A stretch of 32,691 nt of DNA, taken from the NCBI GenBank assembly GCA_017854655.1, contig JAFMHF010000020.1, positions 1 through 32,691 on the forward strand, written 5' to 3'. This document shows positions 1-9,145 of the stretch, piece by piece. The position numbers were made by a program, and so were the translations under genes. The number at the start of each line of letters is the position of its first letter. The first letter of the stretch is position 1. The notes under the pieces were generated by a model. The model was not told the origin of the DNA. It was given only the letters and a program-made list of their open reading frames with translations, and did no database searches. Source of the stretch: Puniceicoccaceae bacterium. GTDB lineage: Bacteria; Verrucomicrobiota; Verrucomicrobiia; Opitutales; Coraliomargaritaceae.

Positions 1-5
1 CGACC

Positions 6-35
6 AAAAAAAGCGCCCTCCGAGGAGGGCGCTTT
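6..35 (-). terminator. Rho-independent terminator of metK-ahcY
   Basis: An 11-bp perfect stem (10-20 paired with 25-35, AAAGCGCCCTC/GAGGGCGCTTT) closes on the 4-base loop CGAG. On the minus strand it runs directly into a T tract, seen as the A run at 6-12 on the plus strand. It lies 25 bases past the ahcY stop codon, where the minus-strand operon should end. Confidence 0.9.
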
Positions 36-59
36 CGAAAACATAATCTAACCGCCTGC

Positions 60-1505
60 CTAGTAACGGTAGTGCTCTGACTTATAGGGGCCAGACGACT
101 TGACGCCAATATAGTCCGCTTGCTCGTCACTTAAAGTGGTGAGCTTGCAGCCGATCTTCTCGAGATGCAGACGAGCCACTTCCTCATCGATGTGCTTCGG
201 CAAGATATACACGCCAGGTGTATATTTTTCGACCTGCTTCCAAAGCTCGATTTGAGCGAGCGCTTGGTTAGTGAAACTGTTCGACATCACAAAAGATGGA
301 TGACCAGTGGCACAACCGAGGTTCACCAGACGACCCTTGGCAAGCAAGTAGATGCTGTGGCCATCGGGGAAGGTATATTTATCAACCGCACCTTGGATGT
401 CTGGTTTGATCATTTCAACCTCAACACCTGGCATGTTATTGAGCGCATCCACACCGATCTCATTATCGAAGTGACCGATATTACAAACGATCGCTTGGTC
501 CTTCATCTTCGACATGTGGTCAGCGGTAATAATGCCATAGTTACCAGTGGTGGTGACGTAGATATCGCCCCAGCCGAGTGTGTCCTCGAGGGTCAGTACG
601 CGGTGGCCTTCCATCGCAGCTTGCAGTGCACAAATCGGATCAACTTCGGTCACGACGACCTGTGCGCCCATGCCCTTAAGTGCAGCAGCACAGCCTTTAC
701 CCACATCGCCATATCCACAAACGACGCCAACCTTACCCGCAATCATTACGTCAGTTGCACGTTTGATGCCATCGAGTAGTGATTCGCGGCAACCATACAG
801 GTTGTCGAACTTCGCCTTAGTGACAGAGTCATTTACATTGATCGCAGGAACGAGGAGCTTGCCGGCGTTGTGCATTTCGTAGAGACGGTGCACACCAGTT
901 GTTGTTTCTTCAGAAACACCTTTCCAGTCTTCCACAATCTTGTGCCAATGATCATTGGAGAAATTCTCCGCTTGGATGTTGTTCAGGAGCGCTTTGATTA
1001 CGGACTCTTCTTCACTGTCGGAAGCTGTATTCACCCAGTCACTACCATCCTCAAGTTCATAGCCTTTGTGAATCAAGAGTGTTGCGTCTCCGCCGTCGTC
1101 GACGATGAGTTGAGGGCCTAAACCGTCTGGCCATGTGAGTGCCTGCTGTGTGCACCACCAGTATTCTTCGAGTGTCTCGCCCTTCCAAGCGAACACAGGC
1201 ACTTCAAGGTTCTTTGCGACGTAGGCCGCTGCATGATCTTGAGTGGAGAAAATATTGCAAGAGCACCAACGCACGTCAGCGCCGAGCGTCTTCAATGTTT
1301 CGATCAACACCGCAGTCTGAATCGTCATGTGCAAGGAGCCCATGATACGCACACCCTTGAGCGGCTGCTCAGCGGCGTATTTCTCGCAGGTCGCCATGAG
1401 ACCGGGCATCTCGAATTGTGCGATCTCGACTTCTTTGCGACCGAAGTCAGCAAGGGTGATGTCTTTGACTTTGTAGTCTGTTTTTGTTAGTGTATCTGTA
1501 CTCAT
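60..1505 (-). CDS. ahcY: Adenosylhomocysteinase (SAH hydrolase)
   Basis: Reversibly hydrolyses S-adenosylhomocysteine to adenosine and homocysteine in the cytosol, removing the product inhibitor of SAM-dependent methyltransferases. The 481-residue protein is full length for the family. Visible marks are the substrate-domain stretch [16 protein letters not shown] (56-71), the NAD-binding glycine loop GYGDVGKG (264-271), and the family-typical C-terminus ending HYRY, which reaches into the neighbouring subunit's cofactor site. The ATG is preceded by a weak GAG-type ribosome site. It lies 36 bases downstream of metK on the same strand and is followed by a strong terminator, so the two form a compact SAM production and recycling operon. 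Nothing looks truncated. The assignment is secure from sequence identity alone. Confidence 0.97.
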   Translation of the reverse strand: MSTDTLTKTDYKVKDITLADFGRKEVEIAQFEMPGLMATCEKYAAEQPLKGVRIMGSLHMTIQTAVLIETLKTLGADVRWCSCNIFSTQDHAAAYVAKNLEVPVFAWKGETLEEYWWCTQQALTWPDGLGPQLIVDDGGDATLLIHKGYELEDGSDWVNTASDSEEESVIKALLNNIQAENFSNDHWHKIVEDWKGVSEETTTGVHRLYEMHNAGKLLVPAINVNDSVTKAKFDNLYGCRESLLDGIKRATDVMIAGKVGVVCGYGDVGKGCAAALKGMGAQVVVTEVDPICALQAAMEGHRVLTLEDTLGWGDIYVTTTGNYGIITADHMSKMKDQAIVCNIGHFDNEIGVDALNNMPGVEVEMIKPDIQGAVDKYTFPDGHSIYLLAKGRLVNLGCATGHPSFVMSNSFTNQALAQIELWKQVEKYTPGVYILPKHIDEEVARLHLEKIGCKLTTLSDEQADYIGVKSSGPYKSEHYRY

Positions 1506-1541
1506 ATTTTTTAATTCTCAGTCTTATTCTTAATCGTAAAC

Positions 1542-2705
1542 TTACAACGCGGCCTTAAGTGCGTCTGCTTTGGCAATCGATTCCCAGGGTAGATGTTCCT
1601 TGGCAAAGTGACCATAGTGAGTGGACTCTCGGTAGATAGGGCGCAGTAGATCGAGCTGGCTGACGATGTCGGCTGGCTTGAAGCTGAATACTTTTTGCGC
1701 GGCGGCAGCGATTTGCTCATCGCTGACAGTGCCAGTACCAAATGTATCCACGTGGATACTGGTCGGGTAAGGATGACCAATCGCGTAAGCGACTTCGAGT
1801 TCGCACGCATCTGCGAGACCCGCTGCGACGATGTTTTTCGCCACCCAACGTGTGAAATATGCCGCCGAGCGATCGACCTTCGAAGGATCCTTACCAGAGA
1901 AAGCACCCCCGCCGTGACGCGCCCAACCGCCGTAGGTATCAACGATGATCTTACGACCCGTAAGACCCGCATCGCCCTGAGGACCGCCGATAACAAAGTT
2001 ACCAGTCGGGTTGATCAAATATTCGGTCTGATCGTTTAATAGCTCAGCTGGCAGCACCTTGCGGATCACCTGCTCGATGCAAAATTCTTTAATCTCCGCA
2101 TGTGTTACGTCTGCGGCGTGCTGCGTGGAGATCACCACGTTCTTAATCGCAACCGCCTTGCCGTCGACATATTCGAGTGCGACCTGACTCTTCACGTCTG
2201 GGCGCAGCCAAGGGATCTTCACATCCTTTCGCTGATGCGCCATCTCACGGAGCAATCGATGTGCATACATCACAGGCGCTGGCATGAGTTCTGGCGTTTG
2301 GTTACAGGCATAACCAAACATGATGCCTTGGTCCCCTGCTCCTTGCTCGGCGGTGTCTTTACCAGCCGCTTCAGCCGCATTGACGCCTTGCGCAATGTCA
2401 GAGGACTGAGCTGTCAGGATATTGGAAATAAACACCTTATCGGCATGGAAGATATCGTCGTCGTTGGTGTAACCAATCTCACGAATCGCTTGGCGCACGA
2501 TCTCTTCGTAGTTAAGCTTGGCGTTGGTGGTAATTTCGCCGGCAAGGAACACGCAGTTACTCTTGACCAATGTCTCACACGCCACGCGGCTATGCGGATC
2601 CTGCTCTAGACATGCATCCAACACGCTATCAGAAATATAATCAGCTACTTTGTCTGGATGGCCCTCGCCAACAGACTCGGAAGAAAAGATGAAGTTTTTA
2701 CTCAT
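1542..2705 (-). CDS. metK: S-adenosylmethionine synthetase
   Basis: Makes SAM from methionine and ATP, releasing phosphate and pyrophosphate; a cytosolic homo-oligomer needing Mg and K ions. With the start used here the protein has 387 residues, normal for the family. It shows GHPDK near the N-terminus (15-19), the hexapeptide-like [12 protein letters not shown] loop, and the glycine-rich [19 protein letters not shown] segment. An upstream ATG at 2729 would add eight residues (MIGNSGWL). I prefer the ATG at 2705 because family members begin with a short Met-x-Lys lead into the Thr/Ser-Ser-Glu-Ser motif. Neither start has a clear Shine-Dalgarno site. It is the first gene of the metK-ahcY operon and is divergent from recQ. 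A palindrome lies over its putative promoter. Confidence 0.97.
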   Translation of the reverse strand: MSKNFIFSSESVGEGHPDKVADYISDSVLDACLEQDPHSRVACETLVKSNCVFLAGEITTNAKLNYEEIVRQAIREIGYTNDDDIFHADKVFISNILTAQSSDIAQGVNAAEAAGKDTAEQGAGDQGIMFGYACNQTPELMPAPVMYAHRLLREMAHQRKDVKIPWLRPDVKSQVALEYVDGKAVAIKNVVISTQHAADVTHAEIKEFCIEQVIRKVLPAELLNDQTEYLINPTGNFVIGGPQGDAGLTGRKIIVDTYGGWARHGGGAFSGKDPSKVDRSAAYFTRWVAKNIVAAGLADACELEVAYAIGHPYPTSIHVDTFGTGTVSDEQIAAAAQKVFSFKPADIVSQLDLLRPIYRESTHYGHFAKEHLPWESIAKADALKAAL

Positions 2706-2752
2706 AAGCCAGCCACTATTGCCAATCATTTAGATTAATCAAGCAACTTATC

Positions 2753-2781
2753 AACATATCAGGATAAAATGATATGTTAAA
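2753..2781 (-). promoter_or_regulatory. Putative metK promoter overlapped by a perfect palindrome
   Basis: Reading the minus strand, TTTAAC (2781-2776) and TATGTT (2758-2753) form a sigma70-like -35/-10 pair with a 17-base spacer. A perfect 9-bp inverted repeat, AACATATCA (2753-2761) and TGATATGTT (2770-2778) with an 8-base spacer, coincides almost exactly with this core. That arrangement suits an operator for a dimeric repressor. A stem-loop in the transcript is the alternative, but it would lie mostly upstream of the predicted start site. The regulator is unknown; winged-helix proteins of the ArsR type control SAM-cycle genes in some Proteobacteria, but none is encoded in this window. Confidence 0.5.
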
Positions 2782-2857
2782 CGAACCTCGCTAAATTTTA
2801 CCTTTCCCGCATACATTCAAACCTCTTCATTCAGCATATTTTGCATTCATCGTGACC

Positions 2858-4789
2858 ATGACACCTTCGACCGACCCACTCTCACTTTTAAAAGCGACAT
2901 TTGGGTTTGAGACCTTTCGACCAGGGCAAGAGCAGGTCATTCAGACGCTGCTCGAGGGGCGCAGTGCTAGCGCAATCTTTCCGACTGGTTCGGGTAAAAG
3001 CCTGTGCTATCAATTGCCTGCTCTACTACTACCTGGGTTGACCTTGGTCGTCTCGCCGCTGTTGGCGCTGATGAAAGATCAGATCGACAGCCTACAAGCA
3101 CGCGGGATCGCAGCGGAACGCTTGGACTCCAGCCTCGACGAGGAAACTTACCGCCGCGTCACTCAAGACATTCGTGGCGGCCAACTAAAGCTACTGTTTG
3201 TCGCTCCCGAACGGCTAGGTAACGAACGTTTCCTCAATCTGATTCATGGACTCCCAATTAGTCTACTGGCGGTGGATGAGGCGCACTGTATTTCATCGTG
3301 GGGACACAACTTCCGACCCGACTACCTGAAACTGGCCGGTGCTGCCAAAGAGCTAAAAGTCGAGCGCGTGCTCGCGCTGACCGCCACTGCGACCCCACAA
3401 GTCTCCGCAGATATGGCGCAGGCCTTTGACATTGCCGAAGGCGACATCGTCAACACCGGATTCCATCGTCCCAATTTAGAGCTGCGCATTACGAGTTGCA
3501 GCGATGCTGAGCGTCCCGCGCTCCTAGCGCAACGCCTGCGCGAGCGCCCCGCCGGATCCACCATCATTTACGTCAGCCTGCAACGCCATGCCGAAGAGGT
3601 CGCCGAACGACTCGTCAAAGCAGGCTTCGACGCCAAGGCTTACCACGCGGGCATGAAATCCGAGCAGCGCGTCGCCACTCAAGACGCGTTTATGCACGGT
3701 GAAGTGCCGATCATTTGCGCCACGATTGCGTTTGGCATGGGCGTAGATAAGTCCGACATCCGCTACGTCTATCACTATCACATGGCCAAAGGCTATGAAA
3801 GCTACATGCAAGAAATCGGCCGCGCTGGACGTGATGGAGCGCCTTCGACCTGCGAACTGTTCGCCTGCGCCGACGACTGCACGGCATTGGAAAATTTTGT
3901 CTATGGCGACACGCCTGATCCCGAGAGCATTACATCGATTGTCACCGAACTGCTCGGCTCCGATGATGAAATCGATATCGCGATTACCGACCTCTCGCGC
4001 CGCCACGATATCCGTCAGCTAGTGGTCAATACCTTGCTTACTCGCTTGGAGTTAAAAGGCATCATCCGCGCCGAAGGTCATTACTATGGCAGTATACGCT
4101 TTGCACCGATTGGCAGTAGCGCCGAGATCTTAGCACAGTATCCAGACAAGCAAGCGGCGTTTATCCGCAAGATCTTTAGCTGCGGGATCAAAGCCCGCAA
4201 GTGGATCAGCTTAGACATCGACCAGGCAATTGCGCACACTGGTCAACAACGCAGCGTCATCCTGCGTGCGATCGACAGCCTGCAACACAAAGGCCTCGCC
4301 GAACTACAATTGGCCGGCTACCGTCAACGCTTTCGCCGCCTAGAACAAGATGTCGACATCCCTGAGTTGTGCCAGCAATTGCAAGAGACCTTTAGCCAGC
4401 ACGAAGCGATCGAGATTGCCCGTATCGAATCGATGCTGGCCTATGCTCAACACGAGAGCTGCCTCACCGCCAACTTGCTCGACTACTTCGGCGAATCGAT
4501 CGATCCCTGTGGCCACTGCGGAATCTGCTTGGGCGATGAGCCAGCGCAATTACCGCTCCGTCAACATGCCAGCATCGAAAGCTATGACTTGAGCCACTTC
4601 ACCACTCTAGTTGAGAAAAACAGCAATGCCCTGGCCCGCCCGCGACAACAAGCCCGCTTTCTCTGTGGCCTTAATTCGCCAGCGGTTTCAGCAACGCGTG
4701 GGCTGCGCGGCAATCAGCAGTTCGCCAGCTGCGCCGAAGTGGCCTTTGCCGATGTGCTAGAGGCCCGATCGGTCGACTCACCAGCATAA
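2858..4789 (+). CDS. recQ: RecQ-family ATP-dependent DNA helicase
   Basis: A 3'-5' DNA helicase of recombination and replication-fork repair. The N-terminal helicase core carries motif 0 (FRPGQEQVI), Walker A PTGSGKS (near residue 45), the DEAH box in [16 protein letters not shown] (near 140), and motif [13 protein letters not shown] RecQ C-terminal zinc-binding region follows, with one Cys in HESC and three in CGHCGIC, then a winged-helix segment. It ends without a recognisable HRDC domain. About 643 residues, within the family range. I chose the ATG at 2858; a GTG two codons upstream (2852) is possible. No good ribosome site is visible. It diverges from metK across about 150 bases. No SOS box was found upstream. 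Confidence 0.93.
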   Translation: MTPSTDPLSLLKATFGFETFRPGQEQVIQTLLEGRSASAIFPTGSGKSLCYQLPALLLPGLTLVVSPLLALMKDQIDSLQARGIAAERLDSSLDEETYRRVTQDIRGGQLKLLFVAPERLGNERFLNLIHGLPISLLAVDEAHCISSWGHNFRPDYLKLAGAAKELKVERVLALTATATPQVSADMAQAFDIAEGDIVNTGFHRPNLELRITSCSDAERPALLAQRLRERPAGSTIIYVSLQRHAEEVAERLVKAGFDAKAYHAGMKSEQRVATQDAFMHGEVPIICATIAFGMGVDKSDIRYVYHYHMAKGYESYMQEIGRAGRDGAPSTCELFACADDCTALENFVYGDTPDPESITSIVTELLGSDDEIDIAITDLSRRHDIRQLVVNTLLTRLELKGIIRAEGHYYGSIRFAPIGSSAEILAQYPDKQAAFIRKIFSCGIKARKWISLDIDQAIAHTGQQRSVILRAIDSLQHKGLAELQLAGYRQRFRRLEQDVDIPELCQQLQETFSQHEAIEIARIESMLAYAQHESCLTANLLDYFGESIDPCGHCGICLGDEPAQLPLRQHASIESYDLSHFTTLVEKNSNALARPRQQARFLCGLNSPAVSATRGLRGNQQFASCAEVAFADVLEARSVDSPA

Positions 4790-5182
4790 TTGGTCGAATC
4801 CGCAGGAAGATTACAGCACAGCCAACAGCGTATCGGCAACCAGTAGCCTCCTGCTCAACGATTGCTGCGTGAATCTCTTAAAGCTATACCGCAAAGCACT
4901 GGAGCTAAGCATCGTCCAGCAGAATCCGGTGTTCTTGTTTAATCTGGGATCCATCAGTCCCCATTAGCAGTGCTAGAACCCCAACTTTTCTAAGTTTTGT
5001 CAAACACTTGCAAGATTAGGCAAATATGATTATACTGCATATGTATATATATCATTAATGCAAAATCGTCTTAAAGCACGGTTGCCACATGCGAGCACCA
5101 TTCATTAGGAGAGCGATTTAGTACTCTTGCGCTGCAGTGAGCAATTGGCGGATAAGCGATTTAACCTCAGTTATTCGTTTAT
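4790..5182. other. Gene-poor spacer with the promoter and leader of the GT4 gene
   Basis: 393 bases without a convincing gene. The first ~180 bases hold an open plus-strand frame lacking a start codon (roughly 4790-4966) that I cannot match to anything; it may be a relic. From about 4980 the DNA turns AT-rich and contains a clear promoter (5008-5036). The remaining ~140 bases form a leader, which includes a mini-ORF ATG...TAG of 10 codons (5089-5121) and an unused AGGAGAG (5107-5113). Confidence 0.5.
5008..5036 (+). promoter_or_regulatory. Sigma70-type promoter for the GT4-GH130 operon
   Basis: TTGCAA (5008-5013) and TATACT (5031-5036) are separated by exactly 17 bases in an AT-rich tract just upstream of the glycosyltransferase gene. 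The predicted start site is near 5043, giving a leader of about 140 bases. Confidence 0.65.
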
Positions 5183-7465
5183 ATGGAATCAGTATTTTCC
5201 GGCAGTCAAATCGCATTCATCGGCGACTTCGTCCCGAGGCAATGTGGTATTGCCACCTTCACCCATAACCTCTGCACGGCAGTGCAAGAAGCATGCCCCG
5301 AAGCGCAATGTATCGTCGGCGCGGTCAATGACCATCAGCACAGCTATGTCTACCCACCGCAAGTGCGCTTCGAGTTCCATGAGCGTGACCTCGACTCGTA
5401 TCGCCGCGCGGCGGATTTTCTAAATATCAACAACATCGATGTGCTGTGTCTACAGCACGAATTCGGCATCTACGGAGGAGCCGTCGGCAGTCACATACTC
5501 GCCTTACTGCGCGACGCAAAAATGCCAGTGATCACGACCTTACACACCGTGCTGCAAGAACCCGATCATGCTCAGCGACAAGTCATGCTTGAGCTCATCG
5601 AGCGCAGCCAACGCTTAGTGGTGATGGCGCAGAAAGGCGTCGATATATTACGCGAAGTATACCATGTGCCAGACCAGCAAATCGAACTGATCCCGCACGG
5701 AATACCAGACATACCCTTCATCGACCCGAATTTCTACAAAGACCAGTTTGGCGTACTCGGGCGAACAGTGCTTCTTACCTTTGGCTTGCTCAGCCCCGCG
5801 AAGGGAATCGAATACGTGATCGACGCGCTGCCAGGGATACGCGAAACACACCCGGAAATTATTTATATCGTGCTCGGTGCCACCCACCCAAACCTGCTAG
5901 CCAGCGAAGGCGAAAACTACCGCTTGCAACTTGAACGCCGCGCCGAAGCGCTCGGCGTGAAAGAGCACGTGATCTTCTATAATCGCTACGTCAATAACCA
6001 GGAGCTAAACGAATTCATCTCCGCGGCGGACATCTATCTAACCCCTTATCTCAACGAGGAGCAAATCACTTCTGGCACACTCGCGTACTGCTTCGGCGCG
6101 GGCAAGGCAGTCGTCTCCACCCCCTACTGGCACGCCCAGGAATTACTCGCGGAGGGAAACGGCACGCTCGTGCCATTTCGAGACTCAGAAGCCATCACCA
6201 CAGCGGTGCTCGGACTGCTGGACGACGACGTGAAGCTGCAATCAATGCGAAAGCGGGCCTATCTGCTTGGCCGCGAAATGATTTGGCCGACCGTCGCTGA
6301 ACGCTACGTGGAAACCTTTAAACAAGCGCGCGCCAATCGAATCAACGAACCGCGCAAAGCGTTCGGTGATCTAACCCTAGACCAGAAACCCTACCAACTA
6401 CCACCGTTCAAACTCGACCACTTGTTTCGGATGACCGACTCCACTGGTATGTTTCAACATGGGATATACACAGTGCCTAACTTCCACGAAGGTTACTGCA
6501 CGGACGATAATGCCCGCGCGCTGCTACTCACCATTCTGCTCGACGAGATTGGACAAACCGGACGCAGCAAAGAAATCGAACACGCGGCTTCCAGCTATCT
6601 TGCATTTCTGTTCCACGCTTTTAAGCAAGGCACTGGGCGCTTCCGCAACTTCATGAGTTTCGACAGGAAATGGCTGGAAGAAGCGGGCTCCGAGGACAGC
6701 CATGCGCGCGCCGTATGGGCGCTCGGAGCTACGCTCTGGCGCTCACAAAACAAGGGTCATCGCAAGCTAAGCAATCAGCTATTTGATCAGGCGCTACCGG
6801 CTATAGAGGGCTTCACCTCTCCACGCGCCTGGGCCTTCGGTCTGATCGGCATCCATGAATATTTCAGGCGCTTCGAAGGGGATCTCGAAGTCAGCCGAAT
6901 GCGGGAGGTCTTGACCGAGAAACTGCTCGTGCTGTGGCGGCGCACGAATGCACCCGACTGGCCATGGCTGGAAGATATCGTCTGCTATGACAACATGCGC
7001 ATCACCCATGCACTCATCCTGAGCGGTTGCTGGATGCCCAACCAAGAAGCACTGGAGGCAGGGCTGAGCGGGCTTCGTTGGCTGATCGAATTGCAAACCG
7101 CACCGCAAGGACATTTTCGCCCCATAGGCTCCAACGGATTCTTGCGGCGAGGACAAAGCCCCGCCGCGCAGTTTGACCAGCAACCACTTGAAGCGTGTGC
7201 AATGATTAGCGCGAGCCTGGAAGCCTTCCGAGTGACCAAGGATCCTTTTTTCTCACACGCTGCCCAGCTCGCGTTTGAATGGTTCCTCGGTCGTAACGAT
7301 CTGGATCGGCCACTCTACGATCCAATTACCGGCGGCTGCCACGACGCCCTGCATCAAGATCGGATCAATGGAAATCAAGGGGCCGAATCCTGCCTGTCGT
7401 TCTACCTCAGTCTGGCCGAAATGCGACTCAGCCAAAATCCTATCCAACTGCACAAATCATTATGA
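5183..7465 (+). CDS. GT4 glycosyltransferase fused to an alpha/alpha-toroid-like domain
   Basis: A 760-residue two-part protein. Residues ~8-385 are a GT-B-fold retaining glycosyltransferase: the N-terminal acceptor loop FIGDFVPRQCGIATF, the helix-capping HEFGIYGG, the TFGLLSPAKG hinge into the donor half, and EQITSGTLA where the family's E-x7-E motif is expected (second Glu replaced by Ala). A linker (~390-405) leads to ~410-755, rich in Trp and helical repeats (for example CTDDNARAL, SRAWALG-like and HGIY-type segments), which resembles the helical toroid folds of glycan-active enzymes. There is no signal peptide or membrane segment, so it is probably cytosolic. Its stop overlaps the GH130 start, so the two are coupled. 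It probably builds or trims a mannose-containing glycoside, but donor and acceptor cannot be read from sequence. The start is the only in-frame ATG after a stop at 5162; no Shine-Dalgarno site is seen. Confidence 0.85.
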   Translation: MESVFSGSQIAFIGDFVPRQCGIATFTHNLCTAVQEACPEAQCIVGAVNDHQHSYVYPPQVRFEFHERDLDSYRRAADFLNINNIDVLCLQHEFGIYGGAVGSHILALLRDAKMPVITTLHTVLQEPDHAQRQVMLELIERSQRLVVMAQKGVDILREVYHVPDQQIELIPHGIPDIPFIDPNFYKDQFGVLGRTVLLTFGLLSPAKGIEYVIDALPGIRETHPEIIYIVLGATHPNLLASEGENYRLQLERRAEALGVKEHVIFYNRYVNNQELNEFISAADIYLTPYLNEEQITSGTLAYCFGAGKAVVSTPYWHAQELLAEGNGTLVPFRDSEAITTAVLGLLDDDVKLQSMRKRAYLLGREMIWPTVAERYVETFKQARANRINEPRKAFGDLTLDQKPYQLPPFKLDHLFRMTDSTGMFQHGIYTVPNFHEGYCTDDNARALLLTILLDEIGQTGRSKEIEHAASSYLAFLFHAFKQGTGRFRNFMSFDRKWLEEAGSEDSHARAVWALGATLWRSQNKGHRKLSNQLFDQALPAIEGFTSPRAWAFGLIGIHEYFRRFEGDLEVSRMREVLTEKLLVLWRRTNAPDWPWLEDIVCYDNMRITHALILSGCWMPNQEALEAGLSGLRWLIELQTAPQGHFRPIGSNGFLRRGQSPAAQFDQQPLEACAMISASLEAFRVTKDPFFSHAAQLAFEWFLGRNDLDRPLYDPITGGCHDALHQDRINGNQGAESCLSFYLSLAEMRLSQNPIQLHKSL

Positions 7466-8928
7466 AAAAAATCCTTATCAACCGCTGTGGATTACAGTTT
7501 CTCCCAGATAGCTCACGCGTGCTGATCCGCCCCTTCATACCAAGCTCCACTCAGCGAATCATCCAAATCATAGGCCGCGGGCTCGCCATGAGCGAAGCTG
7601 CTGCGGAACATGAAGTCGCAACAATCATGCGCGATTTTGGCTCTAGGCATATTGAGATCGAACGCTTACTCCTCGAAATCTTCAAACAGGTCGAGCCACA
7701 CCTCTTCTCAGACAGCCCACTCACACACGCACGCCAGCTGCTAATCGGTGCGCTCTTTACCGGTGAGTATGCGCTCGAATCTGCCGCGCTGTTTAACCCC
7801 TCCATCGTCCTACATCCTGACCAAGGCGGACTCCATTCAAATAGTGTTCGATTTATCATGAGCCTGCGCGCGACTGGCGAAGGGCACATCTCATCCATCG
7901 AATTTCGAACGGTGGTGATCGACGCCAAAGGCGTAATCGAAGCAGAGCCCGTGACACGATTCGTCACCGCTCCGGAGATTCATCCGAACCCAAGCTACAA
8001 TCTCGATTCATTCACTATAAAACTGCATGAGATGGGCTTTGAAAACGAATACACCGCCGCGGTGATGGAGGTACTTGACGGCACTTTCACACTCGAGGAA
8101 CTGGATGATAGTCTGAGGAATTTCTCCCATCGCGCGCATATCGTCACTCGCGAAGAACAACGCACACTTGAGTGCGTGCGCTGGCTGGCAAAATCAAATT
8201 ATGAGCTCAGTTTTGAACCCAGCACCGCCATGTCCGAACGGATTCTCTTCCCCGTATCAATCAATGAGTCCAACGGCATCGAGGACGCCCGTTTTGTCAG
8301 GTTCATCGACGACGACGGCACGGCCACTTACTACGCCACCTACACCGCCTACAACGGACGTGTAACCCTGCCCCAACTACTTGAAACCTGCGACTTTCTC
8401 AATTTCCGCATTCTGACACTTAACGGCAGTGCCGTCGAAAACAAGGGCATGGCACTCTTCCCTCGTCGCATCAACGGCCGCTACGCAATGCTGTCACGGC
8501 AAGACGATGAGAATTTGTTTCTGATGTATTCGGATAATCCGCACTACTGGAACAATCCGAAAAAGCTAATCGCACCGAGATATCCATGGGAGATGGTCAA
8601 GCTGGGAAACTGCGGCTCACCAATTGAGACCGAAGCTGGCTGGCTTGTGCTGACGCACGGAGTTGGGGCGATGCGCCAATATTGCATCGGTGCTGCGCTC
8701 CTCGATCTCGAAGATCCCTCAAAAGTGATCGGCCGCCTGCCGGACCCACTCATTAGGCCGGAAGGCAACGAACGCGAAGGCTACGTGCCAAACGTCGTCT
8801 ACACATGCGGAGCGATGCTACACAAAAAAACACTGATTCTGCCCTACGCAATGAGCGATGTGGCAACCGCAGTCAGCACACTGTGTATAGACGAATTACT
8901 GGCCGCACTGCTGGAAAGCGGCTCCTAA
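7462..8928 (+). CDS. GH130-family beta-mannoside phosphorylase/hydrolase
   Basis: 488 residues matching the five-bladed propeller GH130 family (beta-mannoside phosphorylases and some hydrolases). Characteristic stretches are FNPSIVLHPD (~112), RATGEGHISSIEFR (~135-148), GIEDARFV (catalytic-Asp region, ~271), ENKGMALFPRRI, and EGYVPNVVYTCG near the C-terminus. There is a longer N-terminal helical portion (1-100) than in the short mannosylglucose phosphorylases, so it belongs to the longer subgroup. No signal peptide, so it acts in the cytosol on an imported or self-made substrate. The ATG overlaps the GT4 stop as ATGA, implying translational coupling. Phosphorolysis versus hydrolysis cannot be settled without aligning the phosphate-binding residues. 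Family assignment is firm, specificity open. Confidence 0.88.
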   Translation: MKKILINRCGLQFLPDSSRVLIRPFIPSSTQRIIQIIGRGLAMSEAAAEHEVATIMRDFGSRHIEIERLLLEIFKQVEPHLFSDSPLTHARQLLIGALFTGEYALESAALFNPSIVLHPDQGGLHSNSVRFIMSLRATGEGHISSIEFRTVVIDAKGVIEAEPVTRFVTAPEIHPNPSYNLDSFTIKLHEMGFENEYTAAVMEVLDGTFTLEELDDSLRNFSHRAHIVTREEQRTLECVRWLAKSNYELSFEPSTAMSERILFPVSINESNGIEDARFVRFIDDDGTATYYATYTAYNGRVTLPQLLETCDFLNFRILTLNGSAVENKGMALFPRRINGRYAMLSRQDDENLFLMYSDNPHYWNNPKKLIAPRYPWEMVKLGNCGSPIETEAGWLVLTHGVGAMRQYCIGAALLDLEDPSKVIGRLPDPLIRPEGNEREGYVPNVVYTCGAMLHKKTLILPYAMSDVATAVSTLCIDELLAALLESGS

Positions 8929-8964
8929 AACCCGCCACTTTAAGCGAAATTAAAAGAACCCAGC

Positions 8965-9102
8965 TTAGCTTCCAGACTTTTGCATGGACTCACCCATGGA
9001 CTGAAAGTCCTCGCCCAAGCCCTTCCAAGTATTGCAACCCGAAAGCGCCAATAGGGCGACTGTAAGCACTGTAGCTAAGAATAATTGATACATTGTTTTC
9101 AT
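8965..9102 (-). CDS. Entericidin-like small lipoprotein
   Basis: A 45-residue reading frame. It begins MKTMYQLFLATVLTVALLA, a short hydrophobic signal with one Lys, followed by the lipobox LSGC (Cys23). The mature part CNTWKGLGEDFQSMGESMQ matches the entericidin A/B pattern (Cys-Asn-Thr-x-x-Gly-x-Gly-x-Asp, then small amphipathic repeats). Entericidins are tiny membrane lipoproteins, expressed in stationary phase or stress in the species where they have been studied. The gene stands alone, convergent to GH130 (36 bases apart) and 43 bases downstream of the oppF stop on the same strand. No Shine-Dalgarno site is visible; a second ATG three codons in is possible. The signal-plus-lipobox architecture makes it believable despite its size. 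Confidence 0.75.
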   Translation of the reverse strand: MKTMYQLFLATVLTVALLALSGCNTWKGLGEDFQSMGESMQKSGS

Positions 9103-9145
9103 AAATGATTAAACAAGTGAAATCTCGCAATTAAGCAAGCAACAG

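Noticed and set aside
2706-2729. Eight-residue N-terminal extension of MetK
   Set aside because: Family members begin at the second Met, and the extension has no ribosome site.
2761-2785. TGTT...GAAC as a LexA box between metK and recQ
   Set aside because: The spacing between half-sites is one base short of the expected motif and the flanks do not match.
4790-4966. Open plus-strand frame after recQ
   Set aside because: No start codon, no recognisable family and no ribosome site; noted only as a possible relic.
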